From assembly GCF_014842025.1 (NCBI RefSeq), contig NZ_JACYUY010000009.1:86938-150937 (forward strand): 64,000 nucleotides of DNA, given 5' to 3'. This document shows, one piece after another, positions 1 to 32,300 of this stretch. The number at the start of each line of letters is the position of its first letter. Position 1 is the first letter of the stretch. The DNA comes from Massilia sp. CFBP 13721 (GTDB lineage: Bacteria; Pseudomonadota; Gammaproteobacteria; Burkholderiales; Burkholderiaceae_D). A program made the translations under genes and the position numbers. The notes under the pieces were generated by a model. It searched no databases, was not told the origin of the DNA, and saw nothing but the letters and a program-made list of their open reading frames with translations.

Positions 1-657
1 GCCACGTTGCGGTGTTCGACCAGGACGCCCTTGGGCTTGCCGGTCGAGCCGGAGGTATAGATCACGTAGGCCAGGTGGTCCGGCGTCAGCCCGGCAGGCG
101 CCGGGTTGTCGCCGCGCTCGCCCTCGAGTCCGGCCAGGTCGGCGGCCGTCAACACCAATTCGGCGCCGCAGTCGGCCAGCATGTAGTCGATCCGGTCCTG
201 GGGCGATGCCGGGTCGATCGGCACGTAGGCGCCACCGGCTTTCAGGATGCCGAGGATGGCCACCACCATTTCGGTCGAGCGTTCGATGACCAGCGCGACT
301 AGGCAGTCGGGGCGGTCGGGACCGACGCCGCGGGCGCGCAGGCGGTGCGCCAGCTGGTTCGCGCGGCGATTGAGTTCGCCATACGTCGTCTCGCTACCCT
401 CGAAGCTCAGCGCCACCGCGTCCGGGTTGCGCGCGGCCTGCGCTTCGAACAGCTGGTGCAGGCACCGATTCGTCTCGAAAGTATGGGGGCCGTCGTTCCA
501 GCCGGTGAGGAGTTGCTGCCGCTCGGCCTGGCCCAGCAGCGCATAGTCGGCGATGGCGGCGTCGGGGCGCGCCACGATCTCCTGCAGCAGGTGCTCGTAA
601 TGGCCGAGGAAGCGCTCGATGGTGGGGCGGTCGAACAGGTCGGTGTTGTATTCCATG
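1..657 (-). repeat. recently duplicated A-domain/C-domain tract, copy 1
   Basis: Positions 1-657 match 6200-6847 almost base for base, apart from scattered substitutions and one 9-bp insertion here (residues PDC in the VGPDR...LVALV segment). The similarity stops abruptly just after the ttccatg at 651-657 and continues leftwards to the window edge. It covers the end of a C domain, the linker and the start of the A domain. This looks like intragenic module duplication or gene conversion. Confidence 0.85.
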
Positions 658-3600
658 TTGCCGCGCAGGCTGCCGTCGGCCTGGGCGGAGAAGTTGAAGG
701 TCAGGTCGTAGCGCGCCACGCCTTCGTCCTCGGCATACTGCAGCGGCGCGATCTCCAGTCCCGGGAAGGCACTGGCGGCGACCGGCGTATTGACCAGCGA
801 GCAGGACACCTGGAACAAGGGTGCGTGGCTCAGGCTGCGTGCCGGATTGAGGCGCTCGACCAGGTGCTCGAACGGGACGTCCTGGTGCGCATACGCCTGC
901 AGCGACATCTCGCGCGCCGCCACCAGCAGCTTGCGGAAGCTCGGCTGGCCGGACAGGTCGAAGCGCAGCACCAGGCTGTTGAGGAAGAAGCCGATCAGGC
1001 CCTCGGTTTCGCTGTGGCGGCGGTTCGCCACCGGCGTGCCGATCGCGACGTCTTCCTGGCGCGCGTAGCGTCCCAGCAGCAGCGCGAAGGCCGAGGCCAG
1101 GCTCATGAACAGGGTACTGCCGCAGCTGCGGTTGAGCGCCTGCAGCGACGCCACCAGGCCGGCGTCGAGCCGGCATTCGGCCATCGCGCCGCAGTAGCGC
1201 TGCTCCGCCGGCCGCGGCCGGTCGGTGGGCAGCTCCAGCAACGGCGGCAGGCCGGCCAGCTGGCGCTCCCAATACGCCATCTGGGCCGCGATCACCTCGC
1301 CGGTGAGCTGCTCGCGCTGCCAGTGCGCGTAATCGGCGAACTGGATCGGCAGCGGCGCCAGCGGCTGCGTCCCGGCGGCGCCGCTCTCGCGCTGGTACAG
1401 CTGGGCCAGGTCCTTGAAGAAGATCCCCATCGACCAGCCGTCGAAGACGATGTGGTGGAAGCTGGCGAGCAGCACCACCTTGCCGTCGAAGGCGGTGCGC
1501 AGCAAGCGCAGCCGCACCAGCGGCTCGTTCGAGAGATCGTAGCAGTAGCCGCGCTCGGCCAGGTAGCGCGCGTGCAGTTCCTCTTCGGTGGCGACGTCTT
1601 CGACCACCACGCAGGCGCGCCCGGCCGGATCGATCACCTGCAGCGCCTGGCCGTCGACTTCGGCGAAGCGCGTGCGCAGGGCTTCGTGGCGGTCGACGAC
1701 CGCGTTCAGCGCGCGTTCCAGTGCGCCTTCGTCGAGCGCGCCGCCCAGGCGCAGCGCCAGCGGAATGTTGTAGACGGCGTTCGGCGCCATCATGCGGCTC
1801 AGGAACCACAGGCGCTGCTGCGAGAACGACAGCGGCAAGGCGCGCTCGCGCGCGACCGGGGCGAGCGCCGGCAGCGCCGCGCCCTGGTCCTGGGCCTCTT
1901 CGATCAGGCGCGCCTGCGCCGCCAGGTCGCTGTGCTCGAAGACCTGGCGCAGCGGCAGCTCGACGCCGAACACGTTGCGGATGCGCGCGACCAGCTGCAT
2001 GCCGACCAGCGAGTAGCCGCCCAGGGCGAAGAAGTTATCGTTGCGGCCGACCCGCTCGCACTTGAGTAATTCCATCCAGATGTCGGCCAGCAGTTCCTCG
2101 CAGGCGCCGAGCGGCCATTCGAAGCGGGCGTCGCGGCTGCGCAGGAAGGGGCTGTCCAGCTGGGAGAAATCGACGTCGCCGTTGGGCATGCGCGCAATCT
2201 TCGCCACCGGCACCAGCGCCGCCGGCAGCAGGCAAGGCGCGGCGCCGGCGCGCAAAGCGACGCCAATGTCGGCGCCCGCCATGGCGTCCTCGTCTTCCGG
2301 CACGCAGTAGGCCACGGCCATGCCGGGTCCGCCGAAGCTGTCTTCCATTTCGAAGGCGACGTCGGCGACGCCGGGCTGCAGGCGCAGCAACTGCTCGGCG
2401 TCGCGCAGCAGGCGGCGCCGGATCGCCTTCCAGCCGTCCTTGCGGGCCGGCAGGACTTCGAGGTCGCCGTTCGACAGTAGCCGGGCGCGCACGCCGGTCG
2501 CCAGCAAGTGGCGCCCCGGCGCGGGCGCGAACGGATGCGGCACCAGGCGCGCGGCCGACTGGCCGCTGGCGCCCTGCAGCGTGCTTACCTGCACCGGACC
2601 GCCCACCAGCAGTTCGCCGACCGTGCCGACCGGCACCAGGGAACCGCCGTCCATCACATGAAACTCGCTGGCATCGGCACGCGCCAGCACCAGCGGCAAG
2701 TCCGGCAGCGGAGCGCCGCCCTGGCCGGGGCCGTCGAGGTCGACCGCCACGCCGGCCAGCAGGCCGCGCCACAGCTGCGGCCAGGCACCGTCGATGCCCT
2801 TGAAACGGTCGAGCATGCAGGCGGCGTCGCCTTGCTGCGCGCTGGCGGCATACAGCAGGCTGGCATGGCTGAAGCCGGCCGCCATGGCGGCGTCGCCGCA
2901 GGGATAGGCGCTGCCATAGGCAAGCGCGGCAAGCGCCTGCGGATCGATGGCGACGGCCGGATCCTGTGCGCCGGCCTGCAGGTAGCCGTCGTGGCCGGCG
3001 CGCAGGTCGAGGATGTGGGCGCCGACGCCGGGCAGGCGCGCGGCGCCGGGCGCGCGGCCCAGCACGGCGCGGGCGCCGGCGTTACGGATCGTCCACGACT
3101 GGCGCTGCACCGGCGCGGCCGCGTCGACCAGCACGTAGCTGCCGCCCAGCTTGAGCGCGGCGAGCATGGCGACGACGGTATCGAAGCTGGCATCCATCTG
3201 GACGGCGACCACGCTGCCCTGCCCGAGGCCGGCCGCGGCCAGGAAATTGGCGAGCTGGTTCGAACGGCGGTCCAGCGCGCCGTAACTCAGGCTGGCGCCG
3301 CCGGCCACCAGCGCCGGCGCCGCGCCGCGTCCCTGCAGCGCGCGCGCAAAGGCCCGGGGCAGGCTCGCCCCGGCGGCATCTACACCCTCGGCGGCGGCCG
3401 GCTGCGGCCATTGCTGCAGCTCGCGCTCGCCCGCGCCGATCAAGGCGTCGAGGCGGATCGGCTGGTCGTCGGCCGCGGTCATGGCGTCGACGATGTTGGT
3501 CACGTAGGCGCGGATCCGTTCCTGGCAGGGAGCGTCGAACAGCGCGCCGTCGCCGTTCACGCGCAGCACGTGGCGGCGTGCGGCGTCGAGTTTTTCGACG

Positions 3601-4742
3601 CTGACCACCATCGAATAATTGGTCTCCTCGAAGCCCTGGCCGCCCAGGATCTTCGACTTCACGCCCGACTCGCCGTAGACGTGGAAATTCAGGTAGCCGA
3701 ACATCGAGCCGGAGAAATCGAGGCCGGTCTGGTTCTGCACGTCCACCAGCGGGTGGTGGCGGTAGGCGTACTGTCCGCGCAGTTCGGCGTCCACTTCGCG
3801 GATCAGTTCGCGCCAGCGGCGGTTGCGCAGGTCGACGCGCAGCGGCAGCGTGTTCAGGAACAGGCCGAGCATCCGGTCGGAGCCGGGCAGTTCCGGGCGC
3901 CCGTGGGTGGCAATCGAGCCCACCACGTCGGGCGAACCGTCGAGTAGCGCGACCAGGCTGACGTACACCGCCGTCCACAGGCTTTTTTCGGCCACGCCCA
4001 GCGCGGCGGCCAGCCCGATCATCTGTTCGCTTTGCGGCGCCGTGATGTCGCAGGCGAAAAACGTGCTCTGGCGCGAGCGCGAACCGGTCCACCAGGGCGT
4101 TTTGGCGTCGCGCATCTTGGCCGCCCAGTAGGCCTTGTTGGCGGCCGAATTCAGCGCTTGCTGCTCGAGCGCGACGAAGGTGCGGTAAGAAGGCGGCTTG
4201 GCCCTGCCGAAGCTGGTGTTCTCGCGCCCTTCGAGCGCCGCCGTGTAGCCGGAGAACAGTTCGGAGACGAAGTTCGCCACGCTCCAGCCATCCCACAGCG
4301 CGTGGTGGAAGGACAGGCCGAACTGGATGCGGCTGTCGTCGAGCACGTGCACGAAGGCTTTCCAGACATCCTTGGCCGGATCGATGGGGGTCGCCTTTTC
4401 GCTTTCGACCCAGGCGGCCAGCAGCGCCAGCTGCGCGCCGGCATCGACCCCGCGCAGGTCCTCGACCACCAGGCACGGCGCCTTGTGCTTCAGGACCACC
4501 TGCAGCGGACGGCCGGCATCGAGCTTGTAGACGGTGCGCAGCACGCCGTGCTTGGCGACGATCGCCTCCAGGGTGGCGCAGAACTTCTGCGCATCCCAGG
4601 CGGTGTCGATTTCATACGAAAACACGTCGTGGTAGACGCTCAGGTGGGCGTCCAGGGTGGAGTGGAACAGCATGCCTTGCTGCAGCATGGACAGGGGGAA
4701 GGCATCTTCGATGAGGCCAGCTGCTACGGTATTCTTGGTCAT
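1..4742 (-). CDS. NRPS, C-(degenerate A)-T-C-A..., 3' end outside window
   Basis: This is a non-ribosomal peptide synthetase that continues past the left edge (1,580 residues visible). The ATG at 4742 is followed by a C domain (about 1-440; HHALWDG near 155). Residues 467-880 form a shortened, decayed adenylation-like region, then comes an intact carrier protein (LGGYSL near 907). A second C domain follows (about 970-1400; HHIVFDG near 1099), then the start of a normal A domain with YTSGSTG at the edge. The frame is open throughout, so the decay is not a frameshift. The gene lies 85 bp after the two-module NRPS and should receive its peptide. Whether it ends in a thioesterase cannot be seen. 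The last A domain is nearly a copy of A2 of the preceding NRPS, but its specificity pocket lies outside the window. Confidence 0.93.
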   Translation of the reverse strand, partial: MTKNTVAAGLIEDAFPLSMLQQGMLFHSTLDAHLSVYHDVFSYEIDTAWDAQKFCATLEAIVAKHGVLRTVYKLDAGRPLQVVLKHKAPCLVVEDLRGVDAGAQLALLAAWVESEKATPIDPAKDVWKAFVHVLDDSRIQFGLSFHHALWDGWSVANFVSELFSGYTAALEGRENTSFGRAKPPSYRTFVALEQQALNSAANKAYWAAKMRDAKTPWWTGSRSRQSTFFACDITAPQSEQMIGLAAALGVAEKSLWTAVYVSLVALLDGSPDVVGSIATHGRPELPGSDRMLGLFLNTLPLRVDLRNRRWRELIREVDAELRGQYAYRHHPLVDVQNQTGLDFSGSMFGYLNFHVYGESGVKSKILGGQGFEETNYSMVVSVEKLDAARRHVLRVNGDGALFDAPCQERIRAYVTNIVDAMTAADDQPIRLDALIGAGERELQQWPQPAAAEGVDAAGASLPRAFARALQGRGAAPALVAGGASLSYGALDRRSNQLANFLAAAGLGQGSVVAVQMDASFDTVVAMLAALKLGGSYVLVDAAAPVQRQSWTIRNAGARAVLGRAPGAARLPGVGAHILDLRAGHDGYLQAGAQDPAVAIDPQALAALAYGSAYPCGDAAMAAGFSHASLLYAASAQQGDAACMLDRFKGIDGAWPQLWRGLLAGVAVDLDGPGQGGAPLPDLPLVLARADASEFHVMDGGSLVPVGTVGELLVGGPVQVSTLQGASGQSAARLVPHPFAPAPGRHLLATGVRARLLSNGDLEVLPARKDGWKAIRRRLLRDAEQLLRLQPGVADVAFEMEDSFGGPGMAVAYCVPEDEDAMAGADIGVALRAGAAPCLLPAALVPVAKIARMPNGDVDFSQLDSPFLRSRDARFEWPLGACEELLADIWMELLKCERVGRNDNFFALGGYSLVGMQLVARIRNVFGVELPLRQVFEHSDLAAQARLIEEAQDQGAALPALAPVARERALPLSFSQQRLWFLSRMMAPNAVYNIPLALRLGGALDEGALERALNAVVDRHEALRTRFAEVDGQALQVIDPAGRACVVVEDVATEEELHARYLAERGYCYDLSNEPLVRLRLLRTAFDGKVVLLASFHHIVFDGWSMGIFFKDLAQLYQRESGAAGTQPLAPLPIQFADYAHWQREQLTGEVIAAQMAYWERQLAGLPPLLELPTDRPRPAEQRYCGAMAECRLDAGLVASLQALNRSCGSTLFMSLASAFALLLGRYARQEDVAIGTPVANRRHSETEGLIGFFLNSLVLRFDLSGQPSFRKLLVAAREMSLQAYAHQDVPFEHLVERLNPARSLSHAPLFQVSCSLVNTPVAASAFPGLEIAPLQYAEDEGVARYDLTFNFSAQADGSLRGNMEYNTDLFDRPTIERFLGHYEHLLQEIVARPDAAIADYALLGQAERQQLLTGWNDGPHTFETNRCLHQLFEAQAARNPDAVALSFEGSETTYGELNRRANQLAHRLRARGVGPDRPDCLVALVIERSTEMVVAILGILKAGGAYVPIDPASPQDRIDYMLADCGAELVLTAADLAGLEGERGDNPAPAGLTPDHLAYVIYTSGSTGKPKGVLVEHRNV
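2110..3345 (-). other. degenerate adenylation domain inside the NRPS
   Basis: The N-terminal subdomain is recognisable (SLSYGALDRRSNQLA, then LKLGGSYVLVDAAAP). The A3 phosphate-binding loop YTSGSTG is replaced by an unrelated Tyr/Gly/Ala-rich stretch, and the A4-A5 substrate pocket region is mostly gone. A6-like GELLVGG remains. The A7 TGD aspartate is Val (LLATGVRA). A8 has lost its GRxDxQVKIRG core. The A10 NGKID lysine is Asp (NGDVD). The domain is about 410 residues against the usual 500 or more. It should not be able to adenylate. The following carrier protein keeps its serine, so this module would need loading in trans. Confidence 0.85.
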
Positions 4743-4827
4743 GGTCCTTCAATCCTTCGCGTCAATCCGCATGAAATTGGTCGGTGTGCGTACGTGTGTG
4801 TGAATGTGCTGTGTGCTGATGCCGCCG

Positions 4828-26231
<21,404 letters not shown>

Positions 26232-26285
26232 GCTGGACTTCGCCTTGTTTGCTCGTAGTTCGAAGAATTTCGGGATGCAAGGGTC

Positions 26286-26329
26286 CACCCGGCCCCGAAG
26301 CCGGTGAAAAAACGATACGGGGCCGGGTG
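26286..26329 (-). promoter_or_regulatory. perfect 12-bp inverted repeat between PKS and NRPS genes
   Basis: CACCCGGCCCCG at 26286-26297 is exactly complementary to 26318-26329, enclosing a 20-nt loop. It lies between the PKS stop (26345) and the NRPS start (26231). On the transcribed strand the loop contains T6, but no T-run follows the stem, so it is not a standard intrinsic terminator. It could be a partial attenuator or an mRNA-stabilising or processing hairpin that sets the PKS:NRPS ratio. Confidence 0.75.
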
Positions 26330-26344
26330 CGGCGTGCGTGCTGC

Positions 26345-29300
26345 TTACTGGTGGGCGCCACCCAGTGCGCGGTCGACCAGGCCGACGATGGCGTCGACGT
26401 GGACCGGCTTGAGCAACTCGTTGTGCTGGCCGGCGACGCGGTGCACTTCGAAGTCGTTGCCCACGAAATCACCCCACGAGTACTTCTCGTCGCGCATCGT
26501 CGCGTCGTCGAGGAAGCCGTCCAGCTGCGCGAACGACATGCTGCGCGGGTAGCTGCCGGCCCTGACGTAGGTGATCTTCACGCCGTCGATGTTCTTCGGC
26601 GGCGCGTAGGTCGCCAGCGAACGCTTCTTGCCCGCTTCGGCGATGTTGCTGAACAGGTCGATGTTGACCCGGGCGCCGGGCGTGCCGCCGGTGTCGAATT
26701 GCCGCATCAGTTCGCCCATCCGGTCGCCCGGGGTGTGCATGATCTGGGTCGCCAGCCGCTCGTAGGTCGCCTCGTCGAACTTCATCGGGGTCAGGATCGA
26801 ATCGACGATCAGGGCCGACATGAAGCTCATGAAGCGTTCGTCGAGGCGGTAATGGAAGTGCGGGAACGAATCGAGCATCATCAGCATGTCGACGTCGTCG
26901 CCGGCGCCGCGCAGCTGGTGCGCCACTTCGAGCGACACCACGCCGCCGTACGAGTAGCCCAGCAATGCATACGGTCCGGCCGGCTGGATGCGCTTGATCT
27001 GCGCCACCGCATCGGCCGCGATGGTGGCGATGTCGGTCTCCAGGGTGGCCAGCTCGCTGCTGATTTCGCCGACCATCACGCGGTATTTGTGCTTGACGGT
27101 GGCGGCGAAATCGTTGAAGTCGAAGATGTTGCCGTTCAGGCCAGGCAGGCAGAAGATCGGGCGCTCGCTGGCGCCGCCGCCCATGGCGACGAAGTCGATG
27201 CTCGGGATCCGGGCCGTGGCTTCAGCTTCTGCCGCCGCGGCCGGCGCGGCCGAAGAAGGAGCAGATGCGGCAGCAGCGCCGCCCTTGCCCGCGAACAGGT
27301 CGCCATATTCCCTGGCCAGGTGTTTGGAGAGGTGCCCCACCGTCGGATTGGCGAAGAAGGTCGCCATCTTGAGCGGCTTGCCCATGCCGTGCTCGACGGC
27401 GTTCTTGAGTTCCGTCATCGACAGCGAATCGACGCCCAGCGCCACGAATTCGGTATCGGCATCGACCTCGTCGCGCGCATCGGCGCCCAGCACCCGGTTG
27501 ACCTGGCTCTTGAGGAACAGCGCGAAATTCTCGGCCACGCCGTTGCCCGGATGCTGGGCGAATACCCGCTCCAGGTCGCCCATCGCCGCGCCCTCGCCAT
27601 CGTTGGCGGCGGCTTTTTCGACCAGCTCGAGCAGCAGGCGCGAGCGGGTGTCCGGCGCCAGGCGCGCGCCCAGCTTGCAGACCACGCCCTGCACCGCCTG
27701 CCCCGCCATCAGGCGTTCGAGCGCCAGGAAGCCTTCTTCGCGGCTGATGAAGTGGCTCATGTCCATCGTGCGCTTTTGCGCCAGGCGCGCCGCCATGCCC
27801 ACGTCGGCCCAGGCGCCCCAGTTGACCGACAGGCCCGCCAGGCCCTGGCTGCGGCGCAGGCTCATCAGGCGGTCCATGAAGGCGTTCGCGGCCGCATAAT
27901 TGCCCTGGCCGCCGCCGTCGAGGATGGCCGACACCGACGAGAAGCACACGAAGAAGTCGAGCGCCATGCTGGCGGTGAGGTGGTGCAGGTGCAGGGTGCC
28001 CATCACTTTCGGGCCGAACACCTTGGCGAATTTCTCCGGCGTCTGCTGTGCCAGCACGCCGTCTTCGAGCACGCCGGCGCAATGCAGGATGCCGCCCAGC
28101 GGCGCCGGGCCGGCCGCGATGGTGTCGATGATGCGCGCCGCGTCGGCCTGCACGCCGATGTCGCCGCGCACCGCAAAGGCGTTCACGCCGATCTTGGCGA
28201 GGTCGGCGATCCGGCGTGCGACTTCCTCCGTCGGGGCGCTGCGTCCGGCCAGCGCGATGTGGCGCGCGCCCTGGCCGATGAGCCAGTTGGCGCATTCGAA
28301 GCCGAGGCCGCCCAGGCCGCCCGTCACCAGGTAGGTGCGGTCCGGCCGCACCAGGGTGGCGCCGGCGGCCGTCGCCAGGTGCTTGTCGAAGTTGACGACC
28401 ACCTTGCCGACGTTCTTGCCGGCGGCCAGGTAGCGGTAGGCTTGCTGCAGGTCGCTGACCGCGTACTCGGTCATCGGCAGCGGCGCCAGCTTGCCCGACT
28501 CAAAGTCGTCGAGGATCTGCTGCATCAGGTCGTGGATGATGGTGTCGCCGCCGATGCCGCCGCTGGTGTCGTTTTCGCCGATCTCGAAGAAGGTGTAGTC
28601 GACGTCGGGGCGATAGGCCGCGGCGCGCTCGTTCGACCAGATGTCCTTCTTGCCGATTTCGACGAAGCGGCCATTGGTGGCCATGGCGTCGAAGCTGCGC
28701 TCGATGAATTCGCCGTTGAGGCTGTTGAACACGATGTCGACGCCGGCGCCGCCGGTCGCTTCCATGACCTGGCGCGAGAATTCGAGGGTGCGCGAATCGA
28801 ACACGTGGCGCACGCCCTGCGCACGCAGGTGCTCCCACTTGCCCTGGCTGGCGGTGGCGAAGACCTCGGCGCCGACGGCCCTGGCGATCTGGATCGCCAC
28901 CTGCCCCACCCCGCCGGCGGCGGCGTGGATCAGCACCTTGTCGCCGCGCTTGATGCCGGCGATGTTGTACAGGGCGTGGTAGGCGGTCATGAACACGGTC
29001 GGCAGGCAGGCCGCTTCGGCGTAGGACAGTGCGGCCGGCTTCCTGATCACCTTGTCGACGTTGACCACGAAGTCGCTCGACAGGCAGCCGTTGTGCCAGA
29101 CGATGACGTCGTCGCCCTTCTTCAGGTGGGTAACGCCGGGGCCGACGCGCTTGATGCGGCCGGCGCCTTCCATGCCGAAGTCGAAGTTCGCGGCGTGGCG
29201 CTTGTTCGGGTTGAGGAAGCCCAGCACGTACAGCGTTTCCTTGAAGTTCAGGGCGGCGCTGTGCATTTCGACCAGCACTTCGTTCTCGCCGACCAGGTCG

Positions 29301-32300
29301 GGGATGAATTCGCGTGCGGCGAAGTTGTCGAAGGTGCCGAAGCGCATCAGGCGCACTTCGAACGGGCCGTTCGGCAGCCGCAGCGCGCTGTCGGTGCCGG
29401 CCGCGCCACCGTGGCGCTGCAGGCGCGGCGCCAGGCGCTGGCCGTCGCGGTAGGCCAGCTGGTTTTCCAGCGTGTCGCCGGCCACCAGGTCGGCCACGAA
29501 CGCGTCCAGCGAGGTCGGCGCGGCGTCGAGGTCGGCGCGCAGGCAGCGCAGTTCCGGATGTTCGGCGGTCAAGGTATTGCCGATGCCCCACAGCGCGGCC
29601 TGGTGCGCCTGTTGTTCGCCGCCGTCGCCGGCGCCGCCGGCCGCCTGGGCGCCGCGGGTGCCGATGACGATGCGCGGCGGCGCGTCGGCCTCGCAGGCAT
29701 TCACCTGCTGCACCATACGGAGCAGGTCCAGGCTCAGGTCCATCGCGTCCGCCGCGCCGCCGCCGTCGGCCAGGGCGCGGGCAAAGACGATGGTGTCCAC
29801 CTGCGAGCGCTTGACCAGCTCGAGCGCAGCGGCGCCGGCCAGCCCGCCGTCGAGCTGCAGCACCTGGCGGCCGGCCCCTTCCAGCGCCGCCGCCAGCTTG
29901 TTGGTAAAGGCGCTCGGCGCGCCGGCCACGATCCAGGCGCCGGCCGTGGCCGGGCGGGCGATGCTTTGTCCGGTCTGTTGCCAGTCGATGTCGAACAGCA
30001 CGTCGGCCAGCTGGTCGCGCGCCACGACCGAGTCGGCGATCTCCTTCTGCAGGTAGTGTTCGATGCGGGCGATGACGCTGCCCTTCTCGGAAAACACGGT
30101 GATTTCGCCGATCGAGTATTCCTCGTCGGTCTGTTCGCGGCGCACGGCGTGCACGTAGAACGCGTTCGGCACCGCTTCGTACACGGTGAAGTTGCGCAGG
30201 CCCACCGGCAAGGTGCCGGTCTGCGAGATCTTCGGTCCGTCGATGATCTGGAAGGCGGCGTCGAGCAGCACCGGGTGGAAGCTGTAGCGGTCGACCTCGC
30301 CGTACAGGTGCTGCGGCAGTTCGACCAGGCCCAGGCTTTCGAGCTGGCCGGCGGCGTTCTCGCCGATCCAGAGGCGCTTGATGCAGCGGAACGAGGGGCC
30401 GAAGGTGATGAACTTGAGCGCGTCGTAGTAGCGCGACAGCGGCACCAGTTCGCGCTCGGGCTGGGCGGCCAGGGCCGGCATGGCGATCGACGGCGCGTTC
30501 ACCGAGTGCGGCGAAATCTTGCCCTTGGCATGCAGCACCCAGGGCGCGTCGGCCTGCTCGCCGGCGTTGCGGCTCAGGATCTCGAAGGTGCAGCCGTCGC
30601 CGCTGGCGGTGGCCACGACCTGCACGACCTTTTGGGCGCCGTCGTGCAGCATCATGACCTGGGCGAAGCGGATCTCGTCGATCCTGACCTTCTTGTTCTT
30701 GATGAAGTACTTGCCGGCTTCGAGCGCCATCTGGGTATAGCCGGCGCCCGGGAAGATCACGGTCTCGATCAGGCGGTGGTCGGCCAGGAACTTCGGCGTG
30801 TCCTTGTCGATGAGGTTCTCGAATACCACCACCTTCGACGAGGTGGCGACGCGGCGTCCGAGCAGCGGATGCTCGAGCGGGCCCAGGTCGGCCGTCACCG
30901 TCTTCGGCTTGAGCATCTCGTCGTCGAGCCAGAAGCTCTTGCGCTCGAACGGATAGGTCGGCAGCGACACGCGGCGCGCGCCGCTGCCGGCATACACGGC
31001 TTCCCAGTCGATCTCGACGCCATGGCAGCAGGCCGTGCCGAGCGCGGCGGCCAGGAAATCGGCGGCCGAAACCTCGTCGACGGCGCGCGGCAGCGTCGCC
31101 ACCGTATGGCAGGCGGCGTCGAAGTCGTGCTGTCCGAGCAGCGCGCACAGGGATGCGCCCGGGCCCATCTCGAGGCACACCGAGTCCTGCTGCACCACGC
31201 ACGCGAGGCCGCGCGAGAACAGCACCGGCGCGCGCAGCTGGGCCGACCAGTAGCCGGGATCGGTGGCCTGGTCGGCCGTGATCCAGGTCCCGGTCAGGTT
31301 CGAGATGAACGGGGTGCGCGGCGCCTGCAGCGCGACCGAGCGCACCACGTCCTCGAACTGTTCCAGGATCGGGTCCATCATGTGCGAGTGGAAGGCGTGC
31401 GAGGTATGCAGCACGGTGCTCTTGATGCCGGCCGCGGCCAGCGTCGCGCCCAGGCCTTCGATGGCGGCGTCGGTGCCCGACACCACGCACGAAGCCGGGC
31501 TGTTGATGCCGGCGATCGACAGGTCCTGGCCGAGGTAGCGCGCCAGGTCGGCCGCCGGGCGCTGCACCGACAGCATGCTGCCCTTCGGCATCGACTGCAT
31601 CAGGCGGCCGCGGTGGGCCACCAGCTTCAGGCCATCCTCGAGCGAGAACACGCCGGCCACGCAGGCGGCGGCGTATTCGCCGATGCTGTGGCCGACCATC
31701 GCGTCGGGACGCACCCCGAACTCGATCCACAGGCGCGCCATGGCGACCGACACCACGAACAGGCAGATTTGGGTGAACTCGGTCTGGTTGATACGCGCAT
31801 GGGCATCAGCGGCGCCGGCCGCGCTGGCCGTGCCGCAGAGGGTCGGGAACAGGACCGGGAAGATGTCGATGCCGAGCGCTTCGCTGGTCTCGGCGCAGCA
31901 GGCGTCCACGTGGGCCTTGAAGCGCGGCTCCTGCAGGTACAGCTGCAGCCCCATGTCGGGATACTGCGCGCCCTGCCCCGGGAACATGAACACGGTCTGG
32001 CGCATCGCGCCCGGCGAGACGGTGTGCGTCTTCTGGCCGCCGGCGCGGCAGGCCTGGATCAGCTGCTCGCGGTTCGATGCGCGCAGCGCCAGGCGGTGCT
32101 CGAACTTCTGGCGGCCGGCGTTGAGGGTAAAGGCGATGTCGCCCGGCGCCGTTTCCGGATGGCGCTCGACGAAATCGGCCAGGCGCGTCCTGACGTCGGC
32201 CAGCGCCTTGTCGGAGCGGGCGCCCAGCACGAACACCTGGTCGTAGGGCGACCCCTGGCCGGCGCGTTCCTGCGCCGGCGCTTCTTCCAGCACCGCGTGC

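Noticed and set aside
2110..3345. Frameshift or sequencing error as the cause of the abnormal A domain.
   Set aside because: One reading frame stays open from the first C domain through the relic to a perfect carrier motif, and neither alternative frame restores A3, A7 or A10.
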